From NCBI GenBank assembly GCA_027019685.1, contig JALUWH010000050.1:1-19023 (forward strand): a DNA stretch of 19,023 nucleotides, read 5' to 3'. The position numbers and the translations under genes were made by a program. This document shows positions 7,126 to 15,803 of this stretch, piece after piece; position 1 is the first letter of the stretch; every line of letters starts with the position of its first letter. Below the pieces are notes generated by a model that saw only the letters and a list, made by a program, of their open reading frames with translations, made no database searches and was not told the DNA's origin. The DNA is from Ghiorsea sp. (lineage in GTDB: Bacteria > Pseudomonadota > Zetaproteobacteria > Mariprofundales > Mariprofundaceae).

Positions 7126-8780
7126 GTAAGGCTGTCGTTCGCTGTTTCCCTTTTGGGGGCGTTGGCGAGTTTGGTAAAAACATGATGGTGTATGCCATTG
7201 ATGATGAAGCTATCATCGTTGATTGTGGTATGGGGTTTCCCGACCCCAGCATGCATGGTATTAATATTACCATTCCAGATATTGCAGCTTTGGATGAACT
7301 GGGTCTTAAAATTCATGGTATTGTATTAACCCATGGTCATGAGGATCATATTGGTGGTCTGCCATTTTTATTACCACGTTTAAAGCTACCTGTATGGGGA
7401 ACACCCATTACGCTTGCTTTGGTGAAACATAAAATGGATGAAGTGCATTTTAAACCTGAACTTCACCCTCTGCCTGAAGATGGAACATTAACCCAAGTGG
7501 GTTCTTTTCAGGTGGAAGCAATTCCTGTAACCCATTCGATTATGGATGCGGTTTCAGTAGCCATTCATACGCCTTTGGGTGCGATTATTCATACAGGTGA
7601 CTTCAAATTTGACCCTTCACCGCTAGATGGGCGAGCCACAGCTTTGCACAGGTTTGCCAAACTGGGTGATGATGGTGTGTTGTTGCTTTGCTCCGATTCT
7701 ACCAATGCTACCCAAAGTGGTAGTAGTGCTAGTGAAGCAAGTGTAGGTGCTCCGCTTAAACAAGCGATTTCACAATGTTCGGGTAAGGTGATTGTATCTA
7801 CTTTTTCATCGAATATGTTTCGTATTCAACAAATTATTGATGCGGGATTAGCTTGCGGGAGAAAAATTGCTTTTGCAGGTCGAAGTTTAGAGAAGAATGT
7901 TGAAATCACGAAACTCATGGGGCGTTTGAATTTACCTGATAGTCAGGTTGTAAATGTTAGAGAAACACAAAATATTGCTGACCACGAGCTATTGGTGATT
8001 GCCACAGGTTCACAAGGTGAATGGCGAGCAGCTTTAGCAAGAATTGCTCAAAACCAGTTTCCAGGTTTGCGTATTGGTGCTGGTGATTTGGTGGTGTTTT
8101 CATCCTCTTCTATACCCGGAAATGAGCGTGTTATTGCAGGTTTATACAACCATATTTACCGCCGTGGTGCGCGTATTTTACATTCGAGACAGGCGCATTT
8201 GCATGTGTCAGGACATGCTCAGGCTCATGAATTAAAAACCATGATTCAGCTTACACGCCCTAAATATATGTATCCTGTACATGGTGAATATCGCAACTTG
8301 GTGGAGCATCAACATCTAGCTGTTGCCACCAATGTACCGTATGAAAATACCATTATTGCAGAAAATGGGTACAGTGTGGTGGTAACAGAAGAGGGTATCA
8401 AACATGGTCCTGAATTTGAGGCAGGGGCTATTTTTGTTGATGGTTCAGGGCGTGATGAAGTGGATTATGGGGTGGTGAAAGATAGGCGTGCCTTGGCTGA
8501 TGAAGGTATGATTACGGCGGTAGTATTGATTGACCAACATCAAGGTACTGTGATTGGTCAACCTGAACTATTAACCCGAGGTGTTCTTAATAATGAAGTG
8601 TCGGAAGATGTTTTTGAGCAAGCAGCAGCGAGTTTAAGAATTCATTTGCAATCATTTAATCAAGAAACTTTAGCCGATATGGACACAGCTCGTGAAGAAG
8701 TGCGTTTATGGGTGCGTCGCTGGTGTAAACGTAAACTTGGTCGCCGACCTATGGTTGTGACAACAATTCTGGAGGTTTAA
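7122..8780 (+). CDS. rnj: Ribonuclease J (metallo-beta-lactamase / beta-CASP ribonuclease)
   Basis: RNase J is a 5'-3' exonuclease and endonuclease involved in mRNA decay and rRNA processing. The 552-residue length is typical of the family. The protein starts with FPFGGVGEFGKNMMVY and has the zinc-binding HGHEDH at 71-76 within LTHGHEDHIGG. It also has the downstream metal ligands HTGDFKFD and SDSTNA, beta-CASP motifs (a VSTFSSNMFRIQQ segment, SSSSIPGNE and HVSGHAQ), and the PVHGEYR signature that separates RNase J from other beta-CASP proteins. It overlaps pyrE by ATGA. RNase J is uncommon in gammaproteobacteria, so its presence is useful for placing the organism. Confidence 0.96.
   Translation: MSKAVVRCFPFGGVGEFGKNMMVYAIDDEAIIVDCGMGFPDPSMHGINITIPDIAALDELGLKIHGIVLTHGHEDHIGGLPFLLPRLKLPVWGTPITLALVKHKMDEVHFKPELHPLPEDGTLTQVGSFQVEAIPVTHSIMDAVSVAIHTPLGAIIHTGDFKFDPSPLDGRATALHRFAKLGDDGVLLLCSDSTNATQSGSSASEASVGAPLKQAISQCSGKVIVSTFSSNMFRIQQIIDAGLACGRKIAFAGRSLEKNVEITKLMGRLNLPDSQVVNVRETQNIADHELLVIATGSQGEWRAALARIAQNQFPGLRIGAGDLVVFSSSSIPGNERVIAGLYNHIYRRGARILHSRQAHLHVSGHAQAHELKTMIQLTRPKYMYPVHGEYRNLVEHQHLAVATNVPYENTIIAENGYSVVVTEEGIKHGPEFEAGAIFVDGSGRDEVDYGVVKDRRALADEGMITAVVLIDQHQGTVIGQPELLTRGVLNNEVSEDVFEQAAASLRIHLQSFNQETLADMDTAREEVRLWVRRWCKRKLGRRPMVVTTILEV
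8771..8776 (+). promoter_or_regulatory. Ribosome binding site that fixes a TTG start for ftsK
   Basis: A full GGAGGT lies seven bases upstream of TTG 8784. No ATG or GTG is suitably placed, and the protein from this TTG has the expected FtsK N-terminus before its first membrane segment, so the TTG is very likely the real start. Confidence 0.8.
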
Positions 8781-8783
8781 CCT

Positions 8784-11009
8784 TTGAGCTTGGATGTACT
8801 AAACCCCAAAAATATTTGGCGTGAATCATTGGCTTTTTTATGGTTGGCTGTAGTAGTGATGTTGGCTTTGGCTTTGTTTAGCTACCAGCCATCTGACCCA
8901 TCATTAAATCATGCAACTGATAATAGCCCTGTCAATATGTTAGGTATGGCAGGCGCTTATATTAGTGATATATTGATTCAACTTTTGGGTTATAGCGCTT
9001 GGTTACTGATTGCACTTGGAGCTGTTTTAGCATTTCGTATTGCAACCAATAAAGCACCAGTTTGGGGTTCATGGACATCTATATTTTGGTTGCCATTCTT
9101 ATTGGCAGTGTCGTCACTATTATCCGCCTATGTTGAAAATACCACTTATCCAGCAGGGGCAGGTGGTGCTTTGGGTTATTTGTTTGCACAAAGTTTAACA
9201 CCCGTGCTTTCAGCCCTTGGTCGCGATGTGGTTTTGCTTGCCATGCTGTTGAGTAGTTTTGTTTCAGCATCGCATATCTCTTTGTTAACGCTGGTGCAGA
9301 AAGTTGTTCAAGCTTTTGTCTGGTTTTTGGCTAAGGTTGTAAGCTTTGTTCAAAGCAAAAAAGAAAAAGTAGCCTCAAAAGTCAAACAAAAACAAGAGCG
9401 CGAAGAAGGCAGGCAGGCACGACAAGAGGAAAAGAAAAAACGACCTGTGCATATTGCCCAATCCGAGCCTGAAATTGTACGCCCTGAAGTGGTGGAAATT
9501 GCAGAGCGGGTGAAAATTGAAGAACACCAACCAGAGTTAGCATTGGGTAAACCAGAAGGTGAGTTTGTTTTACCATCTTTAAAACTCTTTAAAGAACATC
9601 AGAAATCAGTAAAAACGTATAGTGCAGAAGTATTGCAAGCCATGTCGCGTATGTTAGAGAAAAAACTTCTGGATTACCGCGTGGAAGGGCAGGTAGTGGC
9701 GGTGCAACCAGGGCCAGTAGTTGTACAGTTTGAGTTTGAGTTGGCAGCGGGTACTAAAGTATCCAAAGTGATTGCCTTGCAAGATGATTTGGCGCGTTCG
9801 ATGTCTGCAACAAGTGTGCGTGTGGCAGGCAATATACCTGGTAAAAATGCGATTGGGATTGAGCTGCCCAATGAAGAACGTGAAATGGTATTTATGCGTG
9901 ATGTGTTGGCAAGTAAAGCTTTTGCCGATAAAAAACATATTTTACCCTTGGCTTTGGGTGTAGATATTGCAGGGCAACCTGTGGTCGTGGACTTGGCAAA
10001 AATGCCGCATTTACTGGTGGCAGGTACAACAGGTTCGGGTAAATCGGTATCGGTTAATACCATGATTTGTTCTATGTTGATGAAGTATACACCAGACGAT
10101 TTACGTTTGATAATGGTTGACCCCAAAATGTTGGAATTATCCATGTATGATGATATTCCGCATTTGTTAGTGCCTGTGGTCACCAACCCAAGCAAAGCTG
10201 CTAAAGCATTGGCATGGGCTGTGTATGAAATGGAGCGCAGGTATCGCTTGATGTCTGAGGCTAGAGTTAGGGGAATTAGCAGCTATAACAAAGCTGCAAA
10301 AGATTTGCGTGATGCAGGTGAGACAGGCGAACAATCTGAACACATGCCGTATATTGTTATTTTAATTGATGAATTAGCAGATTTGATGATGGTGGCTGGT
10401 AAAGAAGTGGAACAATCGATTTGTCGCTTGGCGCAAAAAGCCAGAGCTGCAGGCCTACATCTTATTTTGGCAACACAACGCCCTAGTGTGGATGTGATTA
10501 CAGGGTTGATTAAAGCCAATTTACCCAGTCGTTTAGCATTTCAGGTGTCTTCAAAAATTGATTCACGTACGATTCTTGACCAAATGGGCGCAGAGCAACT
10601 GCTTGGCCATGGTGATGGTTTGATTTCAAATTTAGGTAGAGAAATTCAACGTGTACATGGTGCCTTTATTGAGGATGATGAAGTGATAAGTTTGGTGGCA
10701 CATTTGAAAGAACAAGGTGAGCCTGAATATCGCATGGAAGTGTTTGCTGTATCTGCAGATGGTGAAGATGCAGAGCAAGGCGACCTAGATGATGAAAAAG
10801 ATAGTAAATACAATGAAGCTGCCGATTTAATAGCAGAAAAAGGTAAATGTTCGGTATCTATGGTGCAGCGTTATTTGCGTATTGGTTACAATCGGGCGAG
10901 TCGTATTGTAGAACAAATGGAGCGGGATGGTTTGGTAAGCCCACCGGGTGCAGGTGGTGTGCGTAAAGTATTATCGCGTTCTTCAGATGAAGCAGGTTTT
11001 GATGTTTAA
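8784..11009 (+). CDS. ftsK: DNA translocase FtsK
   Basis: FtsK anchors at the division septum and pumps DNA so that chromosome dimers can be resolved at dif. The 741-residue protein has about four hydrophobic segments in residues 15-180, then a charged, relatively short linker (about 190-265). The motor follows: Walker A GTTGSGKS at 414-421, Walker B VILIDELADL with Asp529-Glu530, and the TQRPSVDVITGLIKAN segment. A winged-helix gamma domain at about 673-735 would read KOPS-type polar sequences (KCSVSMVQRYLRIGYNRA). The size is that of the compact FtsK/SpoIIIE form, much shorter than E. coli FtsK, because the linker is short. It starts at TTG and overlaps lolA by eight bases at its 3' end. 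Confidence 0.97.
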   Translation: MSLDVLNPKNIWRESLAFLWLAVVVMLALALFSYQPSDPSLNHATDNSPVNMLGMAGAYISDILIQLLGYSAWLLIALGAVLAFRIATNKAPVWGSWTSIFWLPFLLAVSSLLSAYVENTTYPAGAGGALGYLFAQSLTPVLSALGRDVVLLAMLLSSFVSASHISLLTLVQKVVQAFVWFLAKVVSFVQSKKEKVASKVKQKQEREEGRQARQEEKKKRPVHIAQSEPEIVRPEVVEIAERVKIEEHQPELALGKPEGEFVLPSLKLFKEHQKSVKTYSAEVLQAMSRMLEKKLLDYRVEGQVVAVQPGPVVVQFEFELAAGTKVSKVIALQDDLARSMSATSVRVAGNIPGKNAIGIELPNEEREMVFMRDVLASKAFADKKHILPLALGVDIAGQPVVVDLAKMPHLLVAGTTGSGKSVSVNTMICSMLMKYTPDDLRLIMVDPKMLELSMYDDIPHLLVPVVTNPSKAAKALAWAVYEMERRYRLMSEARVRGISSYNKAAKDLRDAGETGEQSEHMPYIVILIDELADLMMVAGKEVEQSICRLAQKARAAGLHLILATQRPSVDVITGLIKANLPSRLAFQVSSKIDSRTILDQMGAEQLLGHGDGLISNLGREIQRVHGAFIEDDEVISLVAHLKEQGEPEYRMEVFAVSADGEDAEQGDLDDEKDSKYNEAADLIAEKGKCSVSMVQRYLRIGYNRASRIVEQMERDGLVSPPGAGGVRKVLSRSSDEAGFDV

Positions 11010-11649
11010 TTTACTGAAAGGTATTTTGTTTACGGTGTTGATGTTTCAGCTTGTTAGCGTGCAGGCAGCAGAACAAGCCACATCACTAGATAAACATTCA
11101 GCTTTAGGTATTGCGTTGGTGGAGATGTCATCCTTGCAAGGTTTTTCAGCAGATTTTGAACAAGTTTTGACGTATGCAGAGGGTGGCAAACGTGTTTATC
11201 AGGGACAATTGGCTGTGTTGCGTCCAGGTAAGTTTCGTTGGCATTATATAAAACCTTATGAGCAACTTTATGTGAGTAATGGTGATGGTATCTGGTTGTA
11301 TGAGCCAGACTTATTACAAGCACAAAAACTACAAGATTTGGGTGATGTAGATCCAATCGTGATGCAGCTTTTGGATGGGCGAGTTAGCCTTGATGATGTG
11401 CAAGTATTACAACATGAAAGCTTTGATGATGGTTTGTCGAGTTGGCATGTTCGGATTGGTAAAAAAGAGCAGCAGGTTGAAGTATGGTTGGGTGTGAAAG
11501 CGCAGCAATTGATATGGATAGAGAGCAGAGATATGTTATCCAATCGGAATAGGCTTCACTTACAACATATGAAGCAAACACCACCTACAGCAGAAATATT
11601 TGAGTTTAAAGCACCTGAGGGTGTGGATGTGATTGGGGCAATGGAATGA
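11002..11649 (+). CDS. lolA: Outer-membrane lipoprotein carrier protein LolA
   Basis: LolA is the periplasmic chaperone that takes lipoproteins from LolCDE to the outer membrane. The start at ATG 11002 gives 215 residues with a clean signal peptide: MFNLLKG, a hydrophobic core, then a likely cleavage after SVQA. The mature part shows LolA features: LQGFSADFEQVLTYAEGGKR, the YQGQLAVLRPGKFRWHYIKP block, QLYVSNGDGIWLYEPDLLQ, and a C-terminal FKAPEGVDVI. The frame is open to 10948, but that would bury the signal peptide. The 11002 start overlaps the ftsK stop (11007-11009), and an agcagg lies just upstream. The ftsK-lolA-rarA neighbourhood is widespread in Proteobacteria. Confidence 0.92.
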   Translation: MFNLLKGILFTVLMFQLVSVQAAEQATSLDKHSALGIALVEMSSLQGFSADFEQVLTYAEGGKRVYQGQLAVLRPGKFRWHYIKPYEQLYVSNGDGIWLYEPDLLQAQKLQDLGDVDPIVMQLLDGRVSLDDVQVLQHESFDDGLSSWHVRIGKKEQQVEVWLGVKAQQLIWIESRDMLSNRNRLHLQHMKQTPPTAEIFEFKAPEGVDVIGAME

Positions 11650-12761
11650 AATTAGGTTTAAAAGTATTGGGTGTATGCGCTTGTGCATGGATGAATATGC
11701 AAAGTGTATCGGCAGCAGCATTGGCACATGATGATTTAACAGCAGCAGGTGCAGGTGCCGCCAATGCTATTGTGGCAGGTGCAGATGATATTTCAGCAGC
11801 GCTTTATAACCCTGCTGGTTTGGCTTGGCAGGAAGGTGTGCAAGCTTTGGTGAGTAGCCAATCCAACAGCCGCGGTATCCGAGGTGGAGCAGCAGGTTCG
11901 GGTGATGGTAATATGCATGATTTAAATGCATTTGCGCTATCGTGGTTGCCGGAAGGTGGAAGCTGGGGTGTGTCTGGTTCCATTTCTACACCATATATCG
12001 CACAAACGAATTGGAATAACCAGTTTGCACAGGCTATTGGTAGAACAGATATACAATTCCAACGGTACAGTTTGGACACATTTTATAGGGTGAATAATAC
12101 ACTTGGTATAGCTGCAGGTTTGGATATGTATGATACGGGTATCAGTTTGGCGAGCAATGGGTCTTCATTTGCGGCCTCAGGTTGGAGTCATGTGGGTGGG
12201 CATATTGCAACACGTTGGCAATTCATGCCTTTTTGGATGTTGGGTGTGACTTATCGCCAAGGCACAGATGTATCGCTAAGTAATGGTGCAGGTGATACTT
12301 TTGCCATGAATTTGCCCGATGAGTTAAGCATAGCCGTGGCGCATGATTTGTTGGATGATGAAATGCGACTTGAGCTTGCTGTGAAACGTAGCACATGGTC
12401 TTCATTACAAGATTTAACTGTGGAAAACAATGGTACAATATTACAGTCATTACCAACGAATCTCAAAGACACTACTGATGCCTCCTTGGGTTTAACATGG
12501 TTTTGGCGTGAGCGTACTCAACTTCGCTTTGGTTACAGTTACCTTCAAGGTGCCAATGATTTGGCTTCTTACCAACCCGCCATTGCAGACTTAACAGGAC
12601 ATAAGTTTACCTCAGGGTTTGGTGGAAAAATGTCGGGTATGCATTTGGATGTATCCGTCAGTTATGCTATTTATCCGTCAACCACAGTGACAGGTGCCAA
12701 TGCAGATAGTTATAAAGATTCGCTACTGACTTGGATGTTTACTTTAAGCAAGAAGTTCTAA
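11646..12761 (+). CDS. FadL/OmpP1/TodX-family outer-membrane protein
   Basis: The predicted 371-residue beta-barrel has an N-terminal signal peptide (MKLGLKVLGVCACAW..., cleavage probably after VSAA near residue 24). The N-terminal hatch motif of the FadL family follows: AGAGAANAIVAGADDISAAL, then YNPAGLAW near residue 54. Alternating hydrophobic strands rich in aromatic and glycine residues follow, and the protein ends in the terminal phenylalanine expected for Bam-dependent barrels. FadL proteins import long-chain fatty acids or other hydrophobic compounds across the outer membrane. At 371 residues this is shorter than E. coli FadL (about 420 mature), so the substrate is unknown. It overlaps lolA by ATGA and would itself depend on the same envelope pathway. 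Family call is good; substrate is open. Confidence 0.82.
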   Translation: MKLGLKVLGVCACAWMNMQSVSAAALAHDDLTAAGAGAANAIVAGADDISAALYNPAGLAWQEGVQALVSSQSNSRGIRGGAAGSGDGNMHDLNAFALSWLPEGGSWGVSGSISTPYIAQTNWNNQFAQAIGRTDIQFQRYSLDTFYRVNNTLGIAAGLDMYDTGISLASNGSSFAASGWSHVGGHIATRWQFMPFWMLGVTYRQGTDVSLSNGAGDTFAMNLPDELSIAVAHDLLDDEMRLELAVKRSTWSSLQDLTVENNGTILQSLPTNLKDTTDASLGLTWFWRERTQLRFGYSYLQGANDLASYQPAIADLTGHKFTSGFGGKMSGMHLDVSVSYAIYPSTTVTGANADSYKDSLLTWMFTLSKKF

Positions 12762-12775
12762 GGCTACTTCGTCAT

Positions 12776-14080
12776 ATGAATATGGGCTTGCCAGGTTTGC
12801 AACTTTCAGATGTTCAAGTGCCGCTTGCGCATAGGCTTCGCCCAAGTTCATTACAAGAAGTTCAAGGACAACTGGGGTGTACAGAACCTTCAGGTTGGTT
12901 TGCACAAAGTGTTGCTGAAGGCAGAGCTATTTCCTGTATTTTCTGGGGGCCGCCAGGTGTAGGAAAAACAACACTTGCTCGCATTATGGCTGAACATGCT
13001 GATATGCCATTTGCTCAGCTTTCTGCAGTATCTGCAGGAAAAAAAGAAGTACAAGATGTGGTGGCGCAAGCCAAACAAACAGGGCGAACCTACCTTTTAT
13101 TCTTAGATGAAATTCATCGCTTTAATAAAGCTCAGCAAGATGTTTTATTACCCTATTTAGAAGATGGAACACTGATATTGGTTGGTGCAACAACTGAAAA
13201 TCCATCATTTACATTAAATAATGCCTTATTATCTCGCTGTCGGGTGATTGTGCTTAAAGCATTAAGTTGTGATGCTGTGGCAAGTATTTTAAAACATGGT
13301 ATCAGCGAGCTGCAAGCTGCATCCCCTGCATTTATGTTGGATGAAGAGGCCTTGTTGTGGTTAGCACAAGCATCAGATGGTGATGCACGGTATGCCTTAA
13401 ATGCTTTGGAAGCCATCTATGATGCGGGCAAAGATAGACACTGGACACTGACCGATGTTGAGCAACAATGGCAGCGCAGGCAAGCCAAGTATGACCGTGA
13501 TGGTGATAGCCATTATGACTTGATTTCAGCCTTGCATAAGTCCATTCGTAGTTCGGATGCTGATGCCGCCGTATATTGGTTGGCACGCATGCTTGAAGGT
13601 GGTGAAGAGCCACTGTATTTGGCGCGACGTTTGATTCGCATGGCAACTGAAGACATTGGTTTGGCTGACCCCAAAGCTTTAACTTTAGCCTTGGATGCGC
13701 AACGTATGTATGAAATATTGGGCTCACCAGAAGGGGAGCAGGGTTTATTTGAAGTGACTATTTATTTGGCACTCGCACCCAAAAGCAATGCTGCTTATAT
13801 GGCTGAAAAAGCAGCTCGCAGATTAGCCAAAGATACGCAAGACTTGGACGTACCCACACACCTCAAAAATGCACCAACCAAGTTGATGAAACAGCTTGGA
13901 CATGGTGAGGGTTACCAGTATGCGCATCATGAAGCTGATGCGGTGGTAAGCCAAAAACATTTCCCAGAGGCGATGGATGAGGTATGTTTGTTTGAACCTG
14001 TAGCGCGTGGTTTTGAGAAAACGCTAGCAGAACGCAAAGCTTGGTTACAAACTAGGCGTGATGAGAAACGGAAGGGGTAG
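12776..14080 (+). CDS. rarA: Replication-associated recombination protein RarA (MgsA), AAA+ ATPase
   Basis: RarA is a clamp-loader-like AAA+ ATPase that acts at stalled replication forks. From ATG 12776 the protein has 434 residues. It opens with the family pattern PLAHRLRPSSLQEVQGQLG, then Walker A GPPGVGKTT at 58-66 and Walker B FLDEIHRFNKAQQD with Asp111-Glu112. Sensor 1 is ILVGATTENPSF and the arginine-finger region is LLSRCRV. The C-terminal helical domain contains YDLISALHKSIRSSDADA, RRLIRMATEDIGLADP and ALAPKSNAAYMA. The open frame extends to ATG 12731, which would overlap the fadL-like gene by 31 bases. ATG 12776 (or 12782) fits the family N-terminus better. A short aagg at 12760-12763 is the only weak ribosome binding site seen. 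Confidence 0.95.
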   Translation: MNMGLPGLQLSDVQVPLAHRLRPSSLQEVQGQLGCTEPSGWFAQSVAEGRAISCIFWGPPGVGKTTLARIMAEHADMPFAQLSAVSAGKKEVQDVVAQAKQTGRTYLLFLDEIHRFNKAQQDVLLPYLEDGTLILVGATTENPSFTLNNALLSRCRVIVLKALSCDAVASILKHGISELQAASPAFMLDEEALLWLAQASDGDARYALNALEAIYDAGKDRHWTLTDVEQQWQRRQAKYDRDGDSHYDLISALHKSIRSSDADAAVYWLARMLEGGEEPLYLARRLIRMATEDIGLADPKALTLALDAQRMYEILGSPEGEQGLFEVTIYLALAPKSNAAYMAEKAARRLAKDTQDLDVPTHLKNAPTKLMKQLGHGEGYQYAHHEADAVVSQKHFPEAMDEVCLFEPVARGFEKTLAERKAWLQTRRDEKRKG

Positions 14081-14085
14081 GTTAT

Positions 14086-14460
14086 ATGTTAAAACAAGTA
14101 GCTGCTATTGCAGCAGGTGCATCTATGGGGGCGGTATGCCGTTGGTGGGTGGTTTTACTTATGCAACGCTGGTTTGGTACAGCTTATCCATGGGCAACAT
14201 TGTTGGTGAATGCTGTAGGGAGTTTTGCACTGGGTTTTTTGGTGGTTTGGTTCTTGGATAAAACACACTTGAGTGATTTATTACGTTTATTGTTAACGGT
14301 TGGTTTTTTAGGTTCGTTTACTACATTTTCTACATTTTCAGTAGAAACTGTACGTTTGATAGAGTTAGGTTCAATTGGTGAAAGCCTTGTGCATACGGTG
14401 GGTTCAGTTGCACTTTGTATTACCATGGCATGGTTGGGCATGTTGTTGGCAAAGGCATAA
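14086..14460 (+). CDS. crcB: Fluoride ion channel CrcB/Fluc
   Basis: CrcB/Fluc is a dual-topology four-helix membrane protein that exports fluoride. The 124-residue product has the expected length and four hydrophobic segments. It has the signature motifs GASMGAVCRW near the N-terminus, TLLVNAVGSFALGF in helix 2, and GFLGSFTTFSTFS in helix 3, which carries the phenylalanine-box residues and the sodium-site region. ATG at 14086 lies five bases after the rarA stop, with aaggggtagg as Shine-Dalgarno inside the end of rarA. There is no room for a fluoride riboswitch directly upstream, so expression probably comes from the operon. Confidence 0.95.
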   Translation: MLKQVAAIAAGASMGAVCRWWVVLLMQRWFGTAYPWATLLVNAVGSFALGFLVVWFLDKTHLSDLLRLLLTVGFLGSFTTFSTFSVETVRLIELGSIGESLVHTVGSVALCITMAWLGMLLAKA

Positions 14461-14507
14461 GCAGTAAAGTCGGTTTCATACATTTTTAGGTTTTTAGCAT
14501 GAGGTTG

Positions 14508-14512
14508 GGAGG
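14508..14512 (+). promoter_or_regulatory. Ribosome binding site favouring ATG 14517 for the histidine kinase
   Basis: GGAGG at 14508-14512 lies four bases before ATG 14517. An upstream in-frame ATG at 14499 would place this site inside the coding region and has only a weak tagg before it. Confidence 0.5.
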
Positions 14513-14516
14513 TTAT

Positions 14517-15782
14517 ATGCAGGAAGAAAGGTCGGCATCACAGTTTGAGCATAGATTGGCATTTTATGTGCGAATACTACTTTCGTTCACTGTTGTGATT
14601 GTGGCGGGTTTTTGTGTTTATGACATGATAGAAGGTGACATAAGGCAAGTTATCATTGAGGCAGTGATGCTCATTGCTTACATTATTGCATGGGTTGTTA
14701 TTCGCAATCCTAAAAATGTAGAATATGCACTACATGGCATGATGGCAGTTGGGTTACTAGGGCTATTGTTGAGTATGCATACTGAACCCAATACCACATT
14801 ATGGTTAAGCTCACCCATTATTGCTGCTTTTGCTTTGTTTGAAAAGAAGCAAGGTATGTATTGGGCTGTTATCATCAATGTAAGTGTACTCATATTTATG
14901 CTCATGGATAGACTCAGCGAAGCACCAGTATATTCTACATATGCTGCAGCTAATGTTGTGTTAAGTTGCTTATGGTTAAGCTTGATAACCTTTTTCGTTT
15001 ATAGAAATACAAGAGAGCAGCAAGAGTGGACTTTAGAAGAAGAAACCGAGCGCGAACGCAAGGCCATGGTGCAAACACTAGCAGGTGGCATGGCGCATGT
15101 GATGAATAATGAAATGCTGGCTATTGTTGGGCGGCTTGAGTGTCTTCAGTTTCGTTTACATCGCAAAGAAGATGCTAAAGAATTAGAAGAAATTATTGAG
15201 CTAGCGATGAAAGTTAGTGAGCATGGCAATCGTTTGGCATTGTACGCACAGCCTGACCAAGAGCAAAAGCAGCGCATTCATTTGTATGATACATGTAGAG
15301 CGGTGGTCAAACAATTTGAGAAAAGTTTACCTCATGAAATTGAAATAGAACTGAAAGACCCTGACTTTGTTATACAATGTTTTGCTGATGAAGTGCAAAT
15401 AGCACAGGCATTGGCGCAAACCATTGAGAATGCAAAAGATGCCATTGCCGAGCGTTGGAAAGAGCAGGGGCGAGTAAACCATGGCCATATTGGAATTTCA
15501 TTCCAACAAAAATGTGTAGAAGAAGGTAGTGATAGCAACTTACAGTCAGGTCAATATGCAAGAATAACTATTGCCGATGATGGATGGGGTGTTTCCGAAG
15601 ATATGCAGGATAAAATTTTCAAACCATTCTCAACTTCAAAGCTTGCAGGGCGGGGGTTGGGGCTTGCTGTGGTACAAAGTATTGTACAGCGTCATGGCGG
15701 AGAAGTGAGCTTTGAAAGTGATGTGGGTAAGGGGAGTTTATTTCATATTTGGTTGCCTATTGGAGAACATGCAAAAGCCTAA
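14517..15782 (+). CDS. Membrane sensor histidine kinase, orphan
   Basis: The 421-residue protein has about six hydrophobic segments in its first 160 residues (roughly 14-35, 47-65, 75-93, 97-113, 116-137, 143-166) with no large periplasmic loop. Such sensors usually read membrane or intracellular signals. The transmitter follows. Its H-box is GGMAHVMNNEML with the presumed phospho-acceptor His194. The N-box is QTIENAKDAIAE, the G1 box is ADDGWGVSEDMQDKIFKPF, and the G2 region is GRGLGLAVVQSIVQRHGG. There is no PAS or receiver domain. The residue after the H-box histidine is valine, not the usual Glu/Asp. No response-regulator gene occurs in the window, so the partner is unknown. It ends 21 bases from the convergent ferredoxin gene. 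ATG 14499 is an alternative start that adds six residues. Confidence 0.88.
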   Translation: MQEERSASQFEHRLAFYVRILLSFTVVIVAGFCVYDMIEGDIRQVIIEAVMLIAYIIAWVVIRNPKNVEYALHGMMAVGLLGLLLSMHTEPNTTLWLSSPIIAAFALFEKKQGMYWAVIINVSVLIFMLMDRLSEAPVYSTYAAANVVLSCLWLSLITFFVYRNTREQQEWTLEEETERERKAMVQTLAGGMAHVMNNEMLAIVGRLECLQFRLHRKEDAKELEEIIELAMKVSEHGNRLALYAQPDQEQKQRIHLYDTCRAVVKQFEKSLPHEIEIELKDPDFVIQCFADEVQIAQALAQTIENAKDAIAERWKEQGRVNHGHIGISFQQKCVEEGSDSNLQSGQYARITIADDGWGVSEDMQDKIFKPFSTSKLAGRGLGLAVVQSIVQRHGGEVSFESDVGKGSLFHIWLPIGEHAKA

Positions 15783-15803
15783 ACACAACCTTATGAGAGG
15801 CCT

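Noticed and set aside
12731..12776. Earlier ATG of rarA at 12731
   Set aside because: It would overlap the FadL-like gene by 31 bases and add residues that do not match the RarA N-terminus.
14040..14086. Fluoride riboswitch upstream of crcB
   Set aside because: Only five bases separate rarA and crcB, and the region is coding. No riboswitch-like fold was recognised.
14461..14498. Possible terminator or promoter in the crcB-histidine kinase gap
   Set aside because: There are T-runs but no preceding stem, and no clear -35/-10 pair with proper spacing. I could not support either call.
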